A stretch of DNA of 64,000 nt, from the NCBI GenBank assembly GCA_024138015.1, contig JAMXBB010000002.1, positions 55,450,784 through 55,514,783 on the forward strand, written 5' to 3'. Made by a program: the position numbers and the translations under genes. The DNA comes from Lumnitzera littorea (Eukaryota; Streptophyta; Magnoliopsida; Myrtales; Combretaceae). Shown here piece by piece: positions 46,220 through 58,019 of this stretch; the first letter of the stretch is position 1, and the number at the start of each line of letters is the position of its first letter. Below the pieces are notes generated by a model. It had not been told where the DNA came from. It did no database searches and saw nothing but the letters and a program-made list of their open reading frames with translations.

Positions 46220-47141
46220 TGATATGAATTCCATAGATGAACACATGGGCCCAATATCATAAGTAACCAAAAATGGTAGGTTCAGGCCACAAGATGGCCC
46301 AAAAAGTAAATGATAGTTGAAGGTTAAGCAAGCATTCCCATGCACCGACGATGGATAAGATACACCAATACCTTACATGAGCTCGGTTCACACTTAATAT
46401 AACACACAAGTATGGCTAGAGGTCATTCACCACTAGTCCATGCTCAAATAGCCCAAGGGTAAGTAGAAAGGACACTTAACTCAAGATGGAGTAAAATTTC
46501 AGTGTATTCTCTGTATACGATCCTTTCACAGCTATTACATTATGCAAGTATTTATAGTACTTAGTTAGCGTAAGTCCTAAATTACAGAATTGGATCCCTA
46601 CTTCCTAAACTAAAAGGAGAATAATTTACAAGGAAAGCATGTAATTGTGCAAAAAGAATATCCTCTATTAGAAAGGATAGTACAAATGTCAGAAAAGACA
46701 ACGCGCACATGTTTTACTCAATTTGTGATCTTAATGACATTACAAGACGAATAAGGGCAGGCCTTTGATCAGGTCTGGTTGGCATCAACAGTTCAACAAC
46801 TCTGATTGCTAAGGCTAAACAACGGTTGGCTTTAGGATGACTCACATTCAGGTCGACCTCAAATGGTCAGCCCTTGACAAATGTCAGCTTGGCCTCGATA
46901 TTATAAAGATGGTTATTTTCCTGATTTAGTGCTAGGACTGGGGTATTGTGGAGGGGTTGGCTCCGTATGTTAGCTGATCACCTTGGTAGCTTCCTAGATG
47001 ATGTAGAGAGCAAAGTAGCTCAGTAGATTGAATTAAGGAAAACATTGCTTCTAAGTGTTTAACTCTCCTCAAATAGCTCAACAAACCATCTGAGAAAGCC
47101 ATTGGGTTAGGAAGCACGCGATCAGTCCTTGATCCCTATCA
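46220..47141 (-). repeat. Element C 5' LTR
   Basis: This 922-bp LTR starts on the minus strand TGATAGGGATCAAGG and ends ...GGAATTCATATCA. A TATA-like ACTATAAATACTT lies at about 46545-46562 on the minus strand. It pairs with 2029-2966. Confidence 0.85.
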
Positions 47142-47146
47142 ACTAT
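47142..47146. repeat. Target-site duplication ACTAT, right copy, of element C
   Basis: This copies 2024-2028 exactly and lies directly outside the element C 5' LTR. Confidence 0.75.
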
Positions 47147-47565
47147 ACTCTCAACTCTACATACCCAATAATAGCCACTACAACAACACAGCTACACTTC
47201 AACACTCAACCTAGATTAACTAATAACCACTAAGCACTATAGAGTAACATCAAACCCTCTCTCATCTCAACACAAACAACCACAACACACTTCACTTACC
47301 ACTATTGTGATGATAGGAAGGTATCTCATTGAGTGCCTCTCTAATTGAATTCAACCTTCCAAACCAAAAATTGGAACACATATTGTAAGGAAATCGATCA
47401 ACCACTTCTCAATTTGAGCATCCAATTCAAAACCCTTGTGACTTTCACAACTACTTACTCACAATTTCAAAACCCTAAGTTGCAATCCTACTTCCTTCGT
47501 CTACACTCCTATAATTTTCTTGGACACAACAATTCACCATCAAACACAGCCCAACTATCTTTAGA
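47147..47565. repeat. Region X, right part
   Basis: CA-rich sequence of the same style as 1-2028, without AGCTCGG heptamers. A 75-codon frame (47345-47572) has no recognisable domain and crosses the junction with E. At about 47565 it gives way to integrase sequence of element E, so this is one edge of X. On the minus strand the edge reads GATAGTTGGGCTG, which could be a worn TGATAG... LTR start. Confidence 0.5.
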
Positions 47566-48499
47566 TGTCTAGGGCAACCTTAAGACAAAGTCCATGCTAA
47601 GGTCAGCCTAAAGTAGGGTTGGTGTTGGCAAGGGCATATGCTCTTAATGGGGCTCTCTTTTCCCGTTAGCTCTCTTGCACACCTCATAACTTCCTACTAT
47701 CTTATGGATATCCTTAGCTAAACCAAGCTATTAAAAGTTTTCTTTCAATAGATTAGCTATTTGGTCTCTTCAAAATAACTAGATAATCTACCACTATGGG
47801 CCTCCCTCACCAACGGCTCTCATGTGGAGTAGTTTGGTATACGCATCATTTTGGTCCTTGAATAGATAGCCATCCCTAAGATAATATCCTCCAACAATAA
47901 CTCCTTCTCAGCACTACTGTAGAATGGGACCAAAATGAGGATCACAAGCATACTGCTCGATGATAATTAAAAATCCCAGCAACTTTGTCTGCCAAGTGGT
48001 TAGCAAGGTTTACCGACGTAATAGAGCATCAATGACTATGTTGGTGCTTCCATTCTTATGTCGAATCACATAAGAGAACTCTCCCATAAACTCTAGTCAC
48101 TTAGCTTGCCTCTTTGAGAGTTTGTTCTAACTTCCAAGATGCTTCAATAACTTATGACCGGTATAGATCACAAACTTTTATGGCAATAAGTAGTGTTACC
48201 AAACAATAAGAGCTAAAAAAAGAGAGTAAACTCTTTCTTGGACACAAAATAGTTCAATGCAGCACCACTAAGCTTCTCACTCTAATAAGCAATAGGTTGT
48301 CATTCTTGCATCAAGATGACACCAATTCCAATGCCTGACACATCGCACTCTAATTAAAATGGTTTGTAAAAATTTTGTAATGATAGGACGGAAGTGAAGT
48401 AAGCTTCTCCTTGATATCCCTAAAGCTCTATTAGCTCAATCATTCCATCGAAACCCATCACCCTTTTTTCATCAACTCAATCAAGAGGACTGCAATGGT
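47566..48499 (-). pseudogene. Element E RNase H and integrase N-terminal remnant
   Basis: The minus strand shows RNase H at about 47990-48499 and the integrase zinc-binding region at about 47690-47830 (EPLVREAHSGRLSSYF). It ends at 47566, just before the catalytic core block, at the X junction. Many stops are present. Confidence 0.75.
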
Positions 48500-49486
48500 G
48501 ATAAAGTTCTTAATAAATTGCCTATAGAAAGAAGTAAGGCCATGAAAACTTCATACTTCAGTAACATTCTTCGACATCGGCCGCTCCAAGACTGGTTTGA
48601 CCTTCTCCTCATTAGCTCAAATTCCTTCCCTCGTTACCACATATCCAAGAAAAACCACTTCACCTTGATAGAAGGTACATTTCTTCAAGTCCCCAAATAA
48701 CTTCTCAACTTATAAGATTTCAAAAACAGCTTATAGATGTTGAACATGGTTGTCAAAGTTAGCATTATACACCAATATATCATCAAAGTACACAACCATG
48801 CATCATCCGATCAAAGGGTACGTCACATGATTCATAAGCCTCATAAATGTACTCGGCATATTTGTAAGTCTAAACGGTATAACCAACCATTCTTAGAGAC
48901 CATACCTCATCTTGAAAGTAGTCTTCCATTCATCACCTAGTCTCATGTGAATTTGGTAGCAGCCACTTTGTAAATCAATCTTTGAAAATATTTTGGTTCC
49001 ATGAAGCTCATCTAGCATGTCATTTAGCCTCGATATCAGATATCTGTACTTGATAGAAATTCAGTTGATTGCTCATTTGACGATATACATGCACCATGAA
49101 CCATCTTCGTTTAGGATGAGTAGAGCTGGCATAGCGCAAGGACTATTGCTTTCCCTTACGTGTCGTTTCTTTATGAGCTTATCCACTTATCTTTTCAACT
49201 CAATAACCTACTTAGGGTTCATTCTATAGGCAAGTCGGTTTAGTAGGGTAGCACTTAGCTATAGATCAATATAATGCTCTATGCCTCAAATCAAAGGTTG
49301 TCCTTTAGGCAATTCTTCAAGAAATAGGTTGGAAAATACATCTATCAAGCTTCGGACCTCATCAGGTATATCTTCAAAATCTCTCATCTCAATAATCTTC
49401 TAATCAACAAGAACATTGGCTCTTCAACCTTCTCAGCAACTTAGAGCTCTCTTTGGTTCATCACTAAGACATTCTTCTTACTAGCT
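48500..49486 (-). pseudogene. Element E reverse transcriptase remnant, YFDD kept
   Basis: The minus strand reads ITIKYRHPIPR-type words near 49030-49070, then LIPFGLTN-type words near 48860. The catalytic [10 protein letters not shown] is at about 48771-48798. The connection SFHGLTSFYRQFIKNF is at about 48500-48560. Stops and a few shifts make it non-functional, but all RT blocks are present in order. Confidence 0.8.
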
Positions 49487-49990
49487 TAAGTAAGCTAATT
49501 ATGGGTCTTATTCACTTAGGTCAACGTCATAGGTTGTAGCACAATCTTCTTCCTATCCTTAGCAATGGCATAGGTTTTCTTGTATCTATTATGAGTATCA
49601 ATCAAACAACCATAGTCTTCCAAGCAACAAATGTGAAGCTTCCATAGGGGCAACATCGTACGCTACTTCGTTCTTGCACACATTCCAAAAACTAAACGGC
49701 ATAGTTACTTACTCTATGATGTGTAAAGCACCCTTATCATAAAGCCAATGTGGTTTATAAGGTCAAAGGTGCTTAGAGGTCAATAGTCCTAACCTCTGCA
49801 CAAAGGATTGTATGACAATGTTAGTACAACTTCCTCCATCCACAATGATGTTGTATAGTTGCCTTTTGATCATACATTTTGTATGGAACAGATTCTCTCT
49901 CTGGTCTTCCTCGGAGTTCGGCAAGGAACTCAGTACTCATCTTAACACTAAGGTCATCACCTTTCCCTAGTCAACATAGACATAAGTTTC
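49487..49990 (-). pseudogene. Element E protease remnant
   Basis: The minus strand carries the active-site region at about 49800-49850 and the KPHWL-like block at about 49730-49760. It matches B1 9213-9480 and B2 38477-38880 base for base in outline. Interrupted by stops. Confidence 0.7.
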
Positions 49991-51612
49991 TTCCTCCTTA
50001 GCTTTAATCCTTCCATCATTCTTCTCCTCCTTAAGCTCACTCTCATAGGTTCTATCTACTACATCTCTTTGGAGCACCATGGTACGTTGGTTCGAACACT
50101 TAGTAGCCATGTATCCAAAGCCCAAAAATTTAACACCTCAATTGTCTTCCATTCGGTGGTCTGTCCTCTTTCATATGTCCTCAAGGTCAGCCTAGCTTCA
50201 ACTCAACACAACTTAGCTAGCCTATTAGCCCTGCTGGCCTATTCAGCTATCGTCAAGTTGATCATTACTCTCCTTGACTCGGCAAGAATAGGTTGGTGCA
50301 AAACTAGGGCTTGGGAAAATGTTGGCTCAGTTCTACTCAGAGCATTTCTCTTCTATTTTTTGACCCTCTATGCTACCTTAATTGCTTCTTCTAAAGTATA
50401 AAACCTCCACACTTCCACAATGTTGCAAATCTCGTATTTGAGCCTAAAAATGAACCTTAATACTATACGAGCCTTAGGTTCATTTACATCATCTTGGATT
50501 ATAAGCATTTGAAATTCTCTCACATAGTCATCAATAGATTGGCCTCTTTGGTGATGTTCCCACAATTTGCCAAACATATCCTATAGGTAAGTTTTAGGTA
50601 CAAATCTACCCCTCATCAATCTCTTGATCTCTTCCGAAGTCTTTACTCTTTGTCTTCTGTCCCTAGCTCTGGCTACATTCAGATTTTTCCACCACATAGT
50701 GGCATACCTAGATAACTCATGTGCAACAAGTTAAACCTTGATAGCATCTATATATCCATAACAATCAAACACTTTCTCTACCTTCTCTTCTTATTCCAAA
50801 TATTCATCTACATCTTCACTTCCACTGAAGGGTAAGATTTGGACCTTGACATTATTTAGTCTTTAAGGAGCTTGGCATCCCTGCTCTTATGCCCGATAAT
50901 AATTAGCCTCTTCTTCTTCTTCCTCTTCATACTCTTCAGCATCTATCACCTCATCATCTTCCTTAATCTCCTTCAACTCTAGCCTTCACCTAGTAACTCA
51001 GTCTACTACTCCTCTAGCTTCAGGGGGTTAAATTGGGTGATTATCTTGGTTATCTTAGCTATAGTGTCTCTTAAGAGCATTTTTTGGTGGGTTATGGTAC
51101 TGTACACCTTGGGGTTATTGTCTGTTAATTCGTATCACGGTGACTAAACTCTTAACAAGATTAGTAAGTCTATTAAGCTTATCATCAACTGACCCTAGAG
51201 TTTTACTACAATTATGACCACGACTAAGTTGAGCACCACTAATTTGGTTACTAATAACACTTCAAACACTCAAATTCAACATGGTATAATACTTCTCGAA
51301 CATATTAACAACATAATATAGGGAAAATACTACTACCTTACTACCTAAAACTTCAACTAACATACTTTAATAACTTCAATACCTAATGATCAGTTGAACA
51401 TGATAGAAATGAACTTGTTCTATTTTTGTAGTGAAAAACAAAGTAACAATTGAACCATATTTACCAACACACAAATCTTTACTATACAGCTCATAACTCT
51501 AAACTTACTTCACGCGAACACATTAAAGCAGCTACAGAAGGAACATAACAACTTCAAATAGTAAACACGAACTAAAACTTCATTGCAACTTCACACATTC
51601 CCTCTCCAAACC
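49991..51612 (-). pseudogene. Element E gag remnant and leader
   Basis: The minus strand holds the leader (51290-51612), gag start near 51290 and capsid core at about 50370-50800. An open stretch there, 50368-50577, reads GKLWEHHQRGQSIDDYVREF and ARIVLRFIFRLKYEI, the core of the Retrotrans_gag fold. The zinc knuckle at about 50085-50135 is reduced to VKFLGFGYMATKC, with two Cys and the His lost. Confidence 0.8.
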
Positions 51613-51626
51613 GTTCTTTGATACCA
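51613..51626 (-). other. Primer binding site of element E
   Basis: The minus strand reads TGGTATCAAAGAAC against TGGTATCAGAGCAC, two changes from the initiator Met tRNA site. Confidence 0.8.
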
Positions 51627-51627
51627 A

Positions 51628-52517
51628 CGAAGCTGATGCATCTTCGAGGTTAAACACATGGAGGAGCACCATAATGTTAATGAACTAAAAGGAAAAGAAG
51701 AGAGCTAGCAAAAGTTCAAGTAGCTACCAACTAGATATGATACACCAATCAATCATACTTAGCCTATAATCTGCCAAATATGATACACAGGTCCAAACTA
51801 TAGCGTCACTCACCACTACTCCTTGCTAAAGGGAACAGATAAGAGTTAAGAGTAAATGAGAACACTAAGGTGTCTTATGAAGGAAACATATATATGTAGA
51901 TGATCAAAGAGTTATGTCTACATACAACAAATAGGGTTTTTATACTTGCCCCACTAGCGTTACAAGCATACATGGAAAATATAAAAGGGTAATTTACAAT
52001 TATGATACATGAATGATACTTAAAAGGGTAAGAGAGACAAAGAATATTTTGTATGAAAAAGTAAGGAATCCTTCTTGAATATTATTTTAGAAGACATGTA
52101 TCGCATGGTGACTAGTTGCTCTAAAATATAGTACAATTAGGACGAAATGAGGGCAAAGGAGGTATGCGATTAAAGCCGACCTAGTCTGGATTAGGTCGAT
52201 CCTTGGCCAGTTAGTCACTAATAAATATTCGCTTCAAACTAAGGTCAAATCTTGGTTGGTTTGCAAGCTTAACTTCAGATTATGATACTATTGCTTAGCA
52301 GGTAAGCATGCCTACTACAAGGGTCAATACATCTGCTCAAGCAGCTCTAAAGACAATGTTAGTGCATGAGAGAGCTTAATACTCAAGTCGACAGTAGAGT
52401 GAATTGGAATAGGAATTCTTATCCTGGATGTTGCTATGAGATATTGTTCTCCTCATGAGTCCTTGAAGGCCTCTAGCTTGGCTACTCATAATCAATTCAG
52501 AGGGTTGGTTCATATCA
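51628..52517 (-). repeat. Element E 5' LTR (family B)
   Basis: This 890-bp family B LTR starts on the minus strand TGATATGAACCAACC and ends ...GCATCAGCTTCG. The TATA position reads GTATAAAAACCC at about 51945-51960 on the minus strand. Confidence 0.8.
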
Positions 52518-52881
52518 ACACCAATTTTCCCCTTTCCCCTATGCCTTTTGATTATAAGGCAATATTTGCTTCCTTAAAAGTACCTTTAAGACGTTAGTAA
52601 TCAAGAATATATCTATACTTCTCTTCTTTTCCTTTTTTTCCCTTCTTTCTCTAGGTTAGAAATCATAGGAAGTTGTAGATAATTGCCTCAATAATGATGT
52701 TAGAGACAATCACATCACTAGAACCTACTTTGCAACAAAGACCACTATACAATAATCATATACAGCAACTTCAACACTGTAGTAACTACGGAAAAGACAC
52801 AATAGCCATTAACAGTAAACATGAACAAGAACTCTACTATAATCTTTACGTACTCACTCATAAAATCATGCTTCATTACTA
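52518..52881 (-). other. Leader and PBS of element F
   Basis: From about 52690 the minus strand matches the AC-rich leader of family B elements, ending at a PBS complement at about 52868-52881 (TAGTAATGAAGCAT against TGGTATCAGAGCAC). Bases 52518-52690 hold a pyrimidine run (52615-52665) and nothing I recognise. Element E is inserted in this leader, so F is the older element. Confidence 0.55.
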
Positions 52882-52882
52882 A

Positions 52883-53695
52883 CAAAGTTAATGTGTCTCT
52901 AGGGTCACTGCACCATAACTAATAGTTTAAGAAAAGAAAACAAAAGGGTTTTAGCGAATTTGTTAACCAACCATAAGGATATGATGTACCAAACAAACAT
53001 TACACAACCTAATATTTGCTTTGACATTATGCACAAAGTATAAATTAGGATTATTTGCCATAAGCCTTGCTAAGGGGATTGATAAGAGCAAGTAGAGAAA
53101 AGCTTTCCAAGAAAACAACTCAAAGGGGTTTATCATTAATATACCAAATCTATCTAAAACCTAGACAAGTGCCCCATTTGTACATAATGGCAAACTTGTA
53201 AACAAAATGACTAAAAGGATACCCTAATAGCATTCCTGTAAATAAAAAATAAACATAAAGGTAATTTAAGAATAATAGAAGAAACAGGATGTCCAAATAA
53301 CATAAGTAAAAATAGATAGTCAAATGAGGTATTCGGGTGGAAAGCTGATGAACTAGGCTAATAAGCTGCTAAGGACCCTAAAGACTTGATTTGGGTAGAC
53401 TTGAAACTTTGGCCAACTTGATGGTGTAGAGTAATTAAGCAAACTAGCCAAGCAAACCTACTAACCTAACAAGCCAACCTGACCTAATCTAAGCCGAATT
53501 GGTTTTTTCGACCTATCTATCCATATTAGCTTTATCCATAAGGAGCTCTTCAAGTGGTCTCCACCACATTATAGGTCCTCAAATAAGTCTTTGACATTTG
53601 GAGAGCTTATAAACAAGTCTCCATCATATCAAATAACTTGACAATTGACTTCATTGGAGTTCATGTAGGTTAGGTCAATACCTTAAAGCCTATCA
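52883..53695 (-). repeat. Element F 5' LTR (family B, diverged)
   Basis: This is the most diverged family B LTR. It shares the family start region (AATGTGTCTCTAGGGT next to the PBS), the GCCATAAGCCTTGCTAAGGG block and an end reading TGATAGGCTTTAAGG on the minus strand. The middle is hard to align by eye. Confidence 0.6.
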
Positions 53696-53917
53696 ATTTG
53701 GTTCAAATTTTTATAAGTACACATACATAGGGTTTGGGGTTTTCTTACATGATTAGGATTTTCAAATCAACTATTAGAGTTTTTCACATTCATTTTAGGT
53801 TTTGAATTTAAAATTTTAATTGGTTTTAATTTTATGTAGTTTTGTTGACTTAAGGAAACATCTATAGTACTCGAACTCGACTCCATATCTAAAAGGTGTA
53901 GGAATGTTTGAATTACA
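53696..53917 (-). repeat. Tekay/Del-like LTR fragment, minus strand
   Basis: The minus strand from 53917 down matches 5219-5440: CTATAGATGTTTCCTTAAGT against CTGTAGATGATTTCCTAAAGT, then AAAACCAATTAAAAT against AAAACCGATTAAAAT. It is the first 220 bp of that LTR, cut at 53695 by element F. Its start is at about 53917 (TGTAATTCAAAC...). Confidence 0.7.
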
Positions 53918-56650
53918 TGTAGACTTAGATATGTAATTATATAAATTAATAAGAAATTAATTGAAAAGTTTAGTACTTAAGACAAACTCTAGAAATTATG
54001 ATTTATAACAACGATCATGAAATTAAGTTAAACCTTTATAACTAGGTAATAAAAAATAAAAGAAGCAATTGTCTAGCTTTAATATCTCAAATTAAGCCCA
54101 TTTATATATAATTTTCTTAGAACTATTGAGTTTATCAGGTCTTATCGATATAACATAAAGTTTTATAATTTTAGATATGGCTTATGATAAATCTTTTAGA
54201 ATTAAGTATGTAATCTTAATATTTAAAATTAGTAAGTAAAATTACATATAAGTTGTATATGAATAAATCCCAAATAATTAATGAAACCTTATCTATATAT
54301 TATATTACTAATATTTTTACTAATAATTATTTTAAAGATTTCCTAAAATATCAATATATAGGAGAAGGAAATTACAGCTATGAATTACTCCTTACTAAAA
54401 ATGTTAGGATGAAAAGTAGGAATATTCTTTGAATATTGTAAAAATTAGGTTGATTTTAAATTAAATTATATAATAACTCTAAAATATATGTATATGTATA
54501 TGTATATATATACACATATAAACCAAATCGACTTACACAAGTGGTGGAATTCAGCTTATAAATATGGCCATTATTTGCATAACGACTAAACAAGAATCAG
54601 AAGGAGATGGGGGAAGAGAGAGAGAGTAAGAGAGAGAGAGAGAGAGGGAGAGGGGGGGGGGAAGAGAGAGAAAGGGTGAGAGAAAGAGTGACGGAGAGGG
54701 AAAAAAACGAAAAAGAAGAAGAAGAGGAAGAAAGAAAGGAAAAAAAGAAGATGAAGAAAGAAAGGAAAAGAAAAAGATGAAGAAAAAGGGGATTTAATAA
54801 TTTAATCTTTCTAGTAGTTGATATTTCTAAGTAACCTTGTTTCCATAGTTATAAATATTGTCTTGTAATTGATATATAATAGTTTTATAGGAGATATATC
54901 CATAATCTTATTATTTTCCTAAATAGAGTATTTTATCCATATAATTTCATAAATTTATTCTTTTTCGAATTTTAAACATAAAATATTGTTAGCTGTAGGA
55001 CTTGTATATTGTTAGCGTTGACTCTCAAAATGAGTGGATCTCTAATAATAATCCTTTATTAGAACTATTAAAATTAAACTTTATATTTTTACAAATTTGA
55101 CATCATTACTTTCAAAAAATTTAAGTATATATAATTTTTAGTAAAAAGTAGAGGTTTCCAAAGTAAAAGTTTTTTGAAAAGATAAAAACTTCTTTAATAA
55201 TACTAGAAATCATTATCATATAAATTTCAAATGTAAAGTTTAATTACAATGATGTTATATAATAAGTATCTATAACTATATTAGGCCAAATCAAAGGGGG
55301 TAAGTCTATTATACAAGGTAGGTCTCATTCAAGTATTATATTTTAATTTCTACACTATTTTGTATCAAATATGCTAAATTCATAACCTTATCGGAGGCCT
55401 TTGGGAACAACTAGCTAGAAGGTTAAGTAAGTGGATATTCCCATTTTTGTGCAAGTAGACCTATGTCTACATGACTTGGAGTCAATTATGTTGTAAATTG
55501 TAACTACATGCTGGATTGACTAAATACATAGTTCCATTGAATATGCATTGGCTGATTGAAGTGTTTCCTTATGTATGACTGATTTGTCGATATGTATTTC
55601 TACTTAGGAAACTTGGGAATTTGTCAGTCCTTTAAGGGGTTCACCTAAGTGAACCCTATATGAAGGGATGAATTGTAAAGTTTAAATACAAAACTTAATA
55701 TAGGTTATCGGATTGTTTATGATATGGAACTCGAGATTCGTACCTAAAACTGGGTTATTGTATAGCTTACTCCATTCATGTTATCGCACAAAAGGACCTA
55801 CAGGTCAAGTTTCTAAAAGCTCTAATATTGCTAAGTTGGGTTTTAAGCATATAGATTTGCATTGCTTAATCAGTTCTGGCCAATTCATGTGTTTTCAACT
55901 ACATCGGCTATTTGTTAGATTTCCAAACCACAACAAGTGGTTTCTATTTTGTAGAGTTTTGTGGGTCCTACTCCTTAGCAGCTCCTTATTGCCTCTAGGC
56001 ATAGGCTAACGACTCTTTGTGGTTAGATTTGGTTAATGCAAAGTTATAGGTCCTACTCCTAAGCATCTCTTTGTTGCCTCTAGGTTCTTAGATGTTGTAT
56101 CTAGATGCTTGGGTATTTCGACTAACCAGATGAGTAAATTAGAAGAGCATAGGATATTGGTACCGATACACATCACTTATATGAGCATGGTACGTATTCC
56201 TTACATAGCTAGTTTATCTTGGTAACTATGAATATGAAATTGAATATCTTTTGATAATGATATGTGTAAACGTGTGTTAAGCTTGTTTTGTGTTTAGTTT
56301 TTATCCACTCTCACTTATCTCAAAGAGAGCTAAGGGGATACTTGTGTATCTTCAAGTTATGAAGAAAACCGACTAGGTACCACCATTAATTAGGTGAAAG
56401 ACTTTTAAGAGTGCATGGGATGGAGTTAGCTACTTTTGAAGAAGCCCCTGCTGTATTTTGATCCTAGTTCTAAAAAGGATCTACACATATGTAACAAAAG
56501 AAAAGAAAAGTACTGGAAATATTTTTTGTATAAACCATTATAAGGCTGAACTTCATTGTAGTACTCTTTTATTATAAATGGAACTTTTGTTGAATAGAAA
56601 TAAGTATTCTTGTGTGATGGTACATCCTGAACTATGTCAGATGCGATATC
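53918..56650 (+). repeat. Element G 5' LTR region
   Basis: AT-rich sequence ends at a PBS (56658), so at least its right part is an LTR. Features fit a long Tekay/Del-like LTR: a purine tract at 54598-54792, a region near 56290-56350 reading like the conserved 'ACTCACTTATCT...AAGGGGA' block seen also near 8345 and 61330. I cannot align it to the 270 bp of 3' LTR at 63731-64000, so its true start may lie beyond the inverted LTR fragment on its left. A 98-codon frame at 55713-56009 has no known domain. Confidence 0.5.
54598..54792. repeat. Purine tract (GA/GAA-rich)
   Basis: A nearly pure A/G strand with GAGAGA, a run of nine or more G near 54652-54660, and GAAGAA repeats. It is simple sequence within the element G LTR region. 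Confidence 0.85.
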
Positions 56651-56657
56651 CTTTAGG

Positions 56658-56670
56658 TGGTATCAGAGCA
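56658..56670 (+). other. Primer binding site of element G
   Basis: TGGTATCAGAGCA is an exact 13-base match to the initiator Met tRNA site, the best preserved PBS in the window. Confidence 0.9.
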
Positions 56671-58019
56671 TTTATTAGGTACCATAACCTTTTGGCATGT
56701 ATGTCGAGATGAGATATGTAGGGTAGTTAGATAATAAAGAGTCATAGTTTAGTAAAACAATAGTAATAGTTACCAATAAGATTTTATGTTGGGTTTATTT
56801 AGAAAGATTATTCATAGAGGATGCAAAAGATCACCAATGAATTAGCTTCCTAAGGAGCAAAGAGAAGAACCACCACAATATCCTTAACATAGGCATAAGC
56901 AACCACAACATATGATGAAATTAGCAAACAGTTTCTAGCTACATTGGCAAGAGTTGGAGGAGATGGAGATAAGTTAGCCTAGGTGTAACGAATAGTGAAA
57001 CCGTTTAACTAAAAGAATACTAATCCTTTGGTGGTAGACGAATTGATTGACTCACTGGAGGAAGCCTTTGAAGTTCATGAGTTTAAGGAAAATAAGAAAG
57101 TTGGGATAACTATTATTTATTAGATCGAGATGCAAATAATTGGTAAGAGGCAAAGAGATAGAATTTACTAGAACCTATTGGTTGGGCTACATTTAGAAAT
57201 GCTTTTCTAAGACATTATTTTCCTAAGTGTATAAGGGAATAAACGTGTGAAGGATACTATAAGCTAAGGCAATAAGGCCCAAACATTAGAAGAATATGAG
57301 AGGGAATTCCATAAGTTACAAAAGTTTTCTCTTAAAGCCGTGTAAAACAATGAGGTTTCTAAAGTTAAGCGATTGAAGGCTAAGCTTAATTTTTATTACC
57401 AAGCAGAGTTGAAGAGGAGTTAAGTGGAAAGATATATTGATATTGTTAATGAAACTTGCTTGATTAAGCAAGATCGTAATCTTCAACAAGTCATAAATGA
57501 GATTGAGAATAAGAAAATGAAGTTGATGTTTGTTCTAGCAATAAAAGTAATCTAGCTAAAGGAAAGAAATTCATTCGATTCAAAAAAGGAAGTAGAAGGC
57601 CCCTTCTAAAAACGTAACCTTGATAGAAGTGTAATGGTGAGCATCAAGCTTAAGAATGCCCAGAATTGAGGGGGAAGTATTATTGGTGTGGTGAAACTAG
57701 GCATCTAGCCAAGCAATGTAAAAACCTTAATCCAAGGGGTATATATATTGTTATCAATGCCATCAGCGAAGGAATATTTCATGACAATGTGTAGGACAGT
57801 AATGGATAAGATCAGTTCAACAACAAAACCAACCTAATAGATTAGGACCAAGTAATAGGAATAATCAACCTAAAGGGGAAAAACTCAAGCTTAGTAAGCT
57901 TAGTAAGGTATGTACTATCCAGCAAGACAAAGTTAAAGATAACCAGGGTTTTAGTAAGTATGACCTCTAAACTTGAAAATAGTAATATTGCTTTAGGGTT
58001 GGTACATGTAAGAGATAGT
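56671..58019 (+). pseudogene. gag remnant of element G
   Basis: The plus strand reads a gypsy gag with stops: LIDSLEEAFEVHEF near 57045-57085, TLEEYEREFHKLQKF near 57285-57330, then a basic linker. A zinc knuckle at about 57672-57720 reads YYWCGETRHLAKQC (first Cys is Tyr; CX2C/H/C otherwise recognisable), followed by QFNNKTN-type Asn/Gln-rich sequence. The element is of the Tekay/Del type by context. It is interrupted at 58019 by a solo LTR. Confidence 0.75.

Larger units (their letters stand above)
2029..47141 (-). mobile_element. Element C: Ty3/gypsy retrotransposon, minus strand, hollowed out by nested insertions
   Basis: Element C is read on the minus strand: 5' LTR 46220-47141, PBS complement 46204-46216, gag and protease 44034-46203, RT 41384-42431, RNase H and integrase 14587-15859, integrase tail 2967-3242, 3' LTR 2029-2966. 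The flanking ACTAT duplication supports the bounds. Three insertions interrupt it: B1 (3243-14586) in integrase, B2 (15860-41383) in RNase H, and an Athila solo LTR (42432-44033) in the protease-RT stretch. Removing B2 rejoins RNase H in frame on either side, which is strong support. Net element length without insertions is about 6.7 kb, a usual size for this type. All frames carry stops. Confidence 0.8.
47566..52517 (-). mobile_element. Element E: family B retrotransposon, minus strand, 3' part outside the window
   Basis: Minus-strand order: 5' LTR 51628-52517, PBS complement 51613-51626, gag 50000-51600, protease 49487-49990, RT 48500-49486, RNase H and integrase start 47566-48499. It is cut by region X in the integrase, and its remainder must lie left of the window. 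It is the most continuous pol in the window and was used as the template for spotting deletions in B1 and B2. Confidence 0.8.

Noticed and set aside
47345..47572. Plus-strand frame of 75 codons
   Set aside because: It spans the junction between region X and element E and has no recognisable domain.
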